DNA of 14,963 bases from positions 1 through 14,963 of the forward strand of contig JAJJLU010000889.1 in the NCBI GenBank assembly GCA_023807065.1, given 5' to 3'. Below are positions 14,636-14,963 of the stretch, piece by piece; position 1 is the stretch's first letter, and each line of letters begins with the position of its first letter. The notes under the pieces are model-generated. The model ran no database searches. It saw only the letters and a list, made by a program, of their open reading frames with translations, and had not been told where the DNA came from. This DNA is from Isotricha intestinalis (lineage: Eukaryota; Ciliophora; Litostomatea; Vestibuliferida; Isotrichidae). The translations under genes and the position numbers were made by a program.

Positions 14636-14831
14636 CAAGCCAGCCCCTTTCTTTTGCTTGTCGAAAAACCTCATTTCTCTGCCTGTTTATCTCGGCAATT
14701 TCTTGTCGCGTAGAATAGTAATCATCGCTCATATTGGCGACAAATTCATTTTCATCAAGCGTTACAAGCGCATCATGAAAATCAGCTTGAGTTTCAATCG
14801 CCCATTCTCGCCCAAATTTTACAATTTCCAT
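14583..14831 (-). CDS. Small phage-like protein, unknown (82 aa)
   Basis: The protein starts MEIVKFGREWAIETQADFHD and is acidic and helical, with a charged segment TRQEIAEINRQRNEVFRQAK. The ATG at 14831 is preceded by AAGAAAGGA six bases upstream, better than the in-frame ATG at 14876. It is the first gene visible in the four-gene operon, and its last 53 bp overlap the next gene in a different frame. The C-terminal residues (YNLERGHGDSERG) lie in the overlap and look less structured, so this end may be under weak constraint. No family is recognised. Confidence 0.72.
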   Translation of the reverse strand: MEIVKFGREWAIETQADFHDALVTLDENEFVANMSDDYYSTRQEIAEINRQRNEVFRQAKERGWLDGTGYNLERGHGDSERG

Positions 14832-14963
14832 TGTTTTTCCTTTCTTGTCTTTAAAATATATGCAAAATATACCCAAATAGTTTAATACTACTTAAGTTTA
14901 GTCTTTCCATTTCCCCAAGATGGTTCGAATTTACGGATTATATTTTTGACATTCTTTTATTAT
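14832..14963. other. AT-rich right edge of the window
   Basis: These 132 bp are A/T-rich compared with the bacterial genes to the left. They should hold the leader of the 82-residue gene. TATATT-like boxes occur near 14857 and 14868 on the minus strand, but no good -35 box stands at a proper distance. On the minus strand a 22-codon open stretch ending at the TAG at 14888 (RKFEPSWGNGKTKLK) could be the end of an upstream gene, but an in-frame TAA cuts it off at 14957. I cannot decide whether this edge is bacterial or another eukaryotic fragment. Confidence 0.35.

Noticed and set aside
13146..14885. Other plus-strand ORFs opposite the small phage-like genes (13146-13514, 13851-14156, 14417-14713, 14514-14885)
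   Set aside because: They are shadows of minus-strand genes that have proper ribosome binding sites, promoters and terminators.
14915..14940. TGGTTCGAAT resembling a tRNA T-loop
   Set aside because: The flanking bases do not form the T-stem, and no acceptor, D or anticodon arm fits.
1..14963. CRISPR array or defence system
   Set aside because: The only regular repeats are coding repeats in the LRR gene, the telomere and the two 26-bp spacers; no repeat-spacer array or defence enzyme is visible.

Overview
The window joins two unrelated kinds of DNA. From base 1 to about 12,580 it is extremely AT-rich eukaryotic nuclear sequence. Its outer end carries three copies of the 7-base repeat CCCCAAT, a G/C-strand telomere. 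The genes are compact, apparently intronless, and end at TAA or TAG with no in-frame TAA or TAG, so these codons are not reassigned. A telomere next to densely packed genes, extreme AT content and a standard-like code fit a macronuclear chromosome end of a litostome (rumen-type) ciliate. That assignment is inference. From about 12,580 to 14,963 the sequence has near-50% G+C, Shine-Dalgarno sites, sigma70-type promoters, rho-independent terminators and very small overlapping genes. This is bacterial, most likely a phage or other mobile element of a Firmicutes host.

Eukaryotic part: telomere (1-20); a six-blade kelch protein (290-2278, +); a coiled-coil protein with seven perfect 26-residue BspA/DUF285-type leucine-rich repeats (3012-4742, +); an STE11/MAP3K-like kinase with a predicted lipid-anchored N-terminus (6834-5569, -); a long coiled-coil protein (9122-7149, -); a decayed histone H3 pseudogene (9677-9309, -); a divergent pair of small coiled-coil genes separated by 57 bp (10444-9842, - and 10502-11167, +); and a U4 spliceosomal snRNA gene (about 11377-11225, -) with kink-turn, U6-pairing segment and Sm site. 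About 1.2 kb follows with no convincing gene.

Bacterial part, all on the minus strand: an operon of four small genes (14831 down to 13906, two of them zinc-binding-like) that runs toward a strong terminator at 13700-13666; a promoter at 13634-13606 with a 16-bp perfect palindrome in its spacer, driving three small genes (13558 down to 12840) that end in a terminator at 12838-12811; and a promoter at 12765-12737 driving a ribbon-helix-helix regulator (12719-12567) whose 3' end meets the eukaryotic DNA. The layout resembles the early or accessory modules of temperate phages.

The most notable points are the U4 gene, the H3 pseudogene, the bacterial-type repeats on a protein without a visible export signal, the lipid-anchored kinase, and the abrupt ciliate/bacterial joint. 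The joint is most simply an amplification or assembly chimera, but reads across it would have to confirm this.
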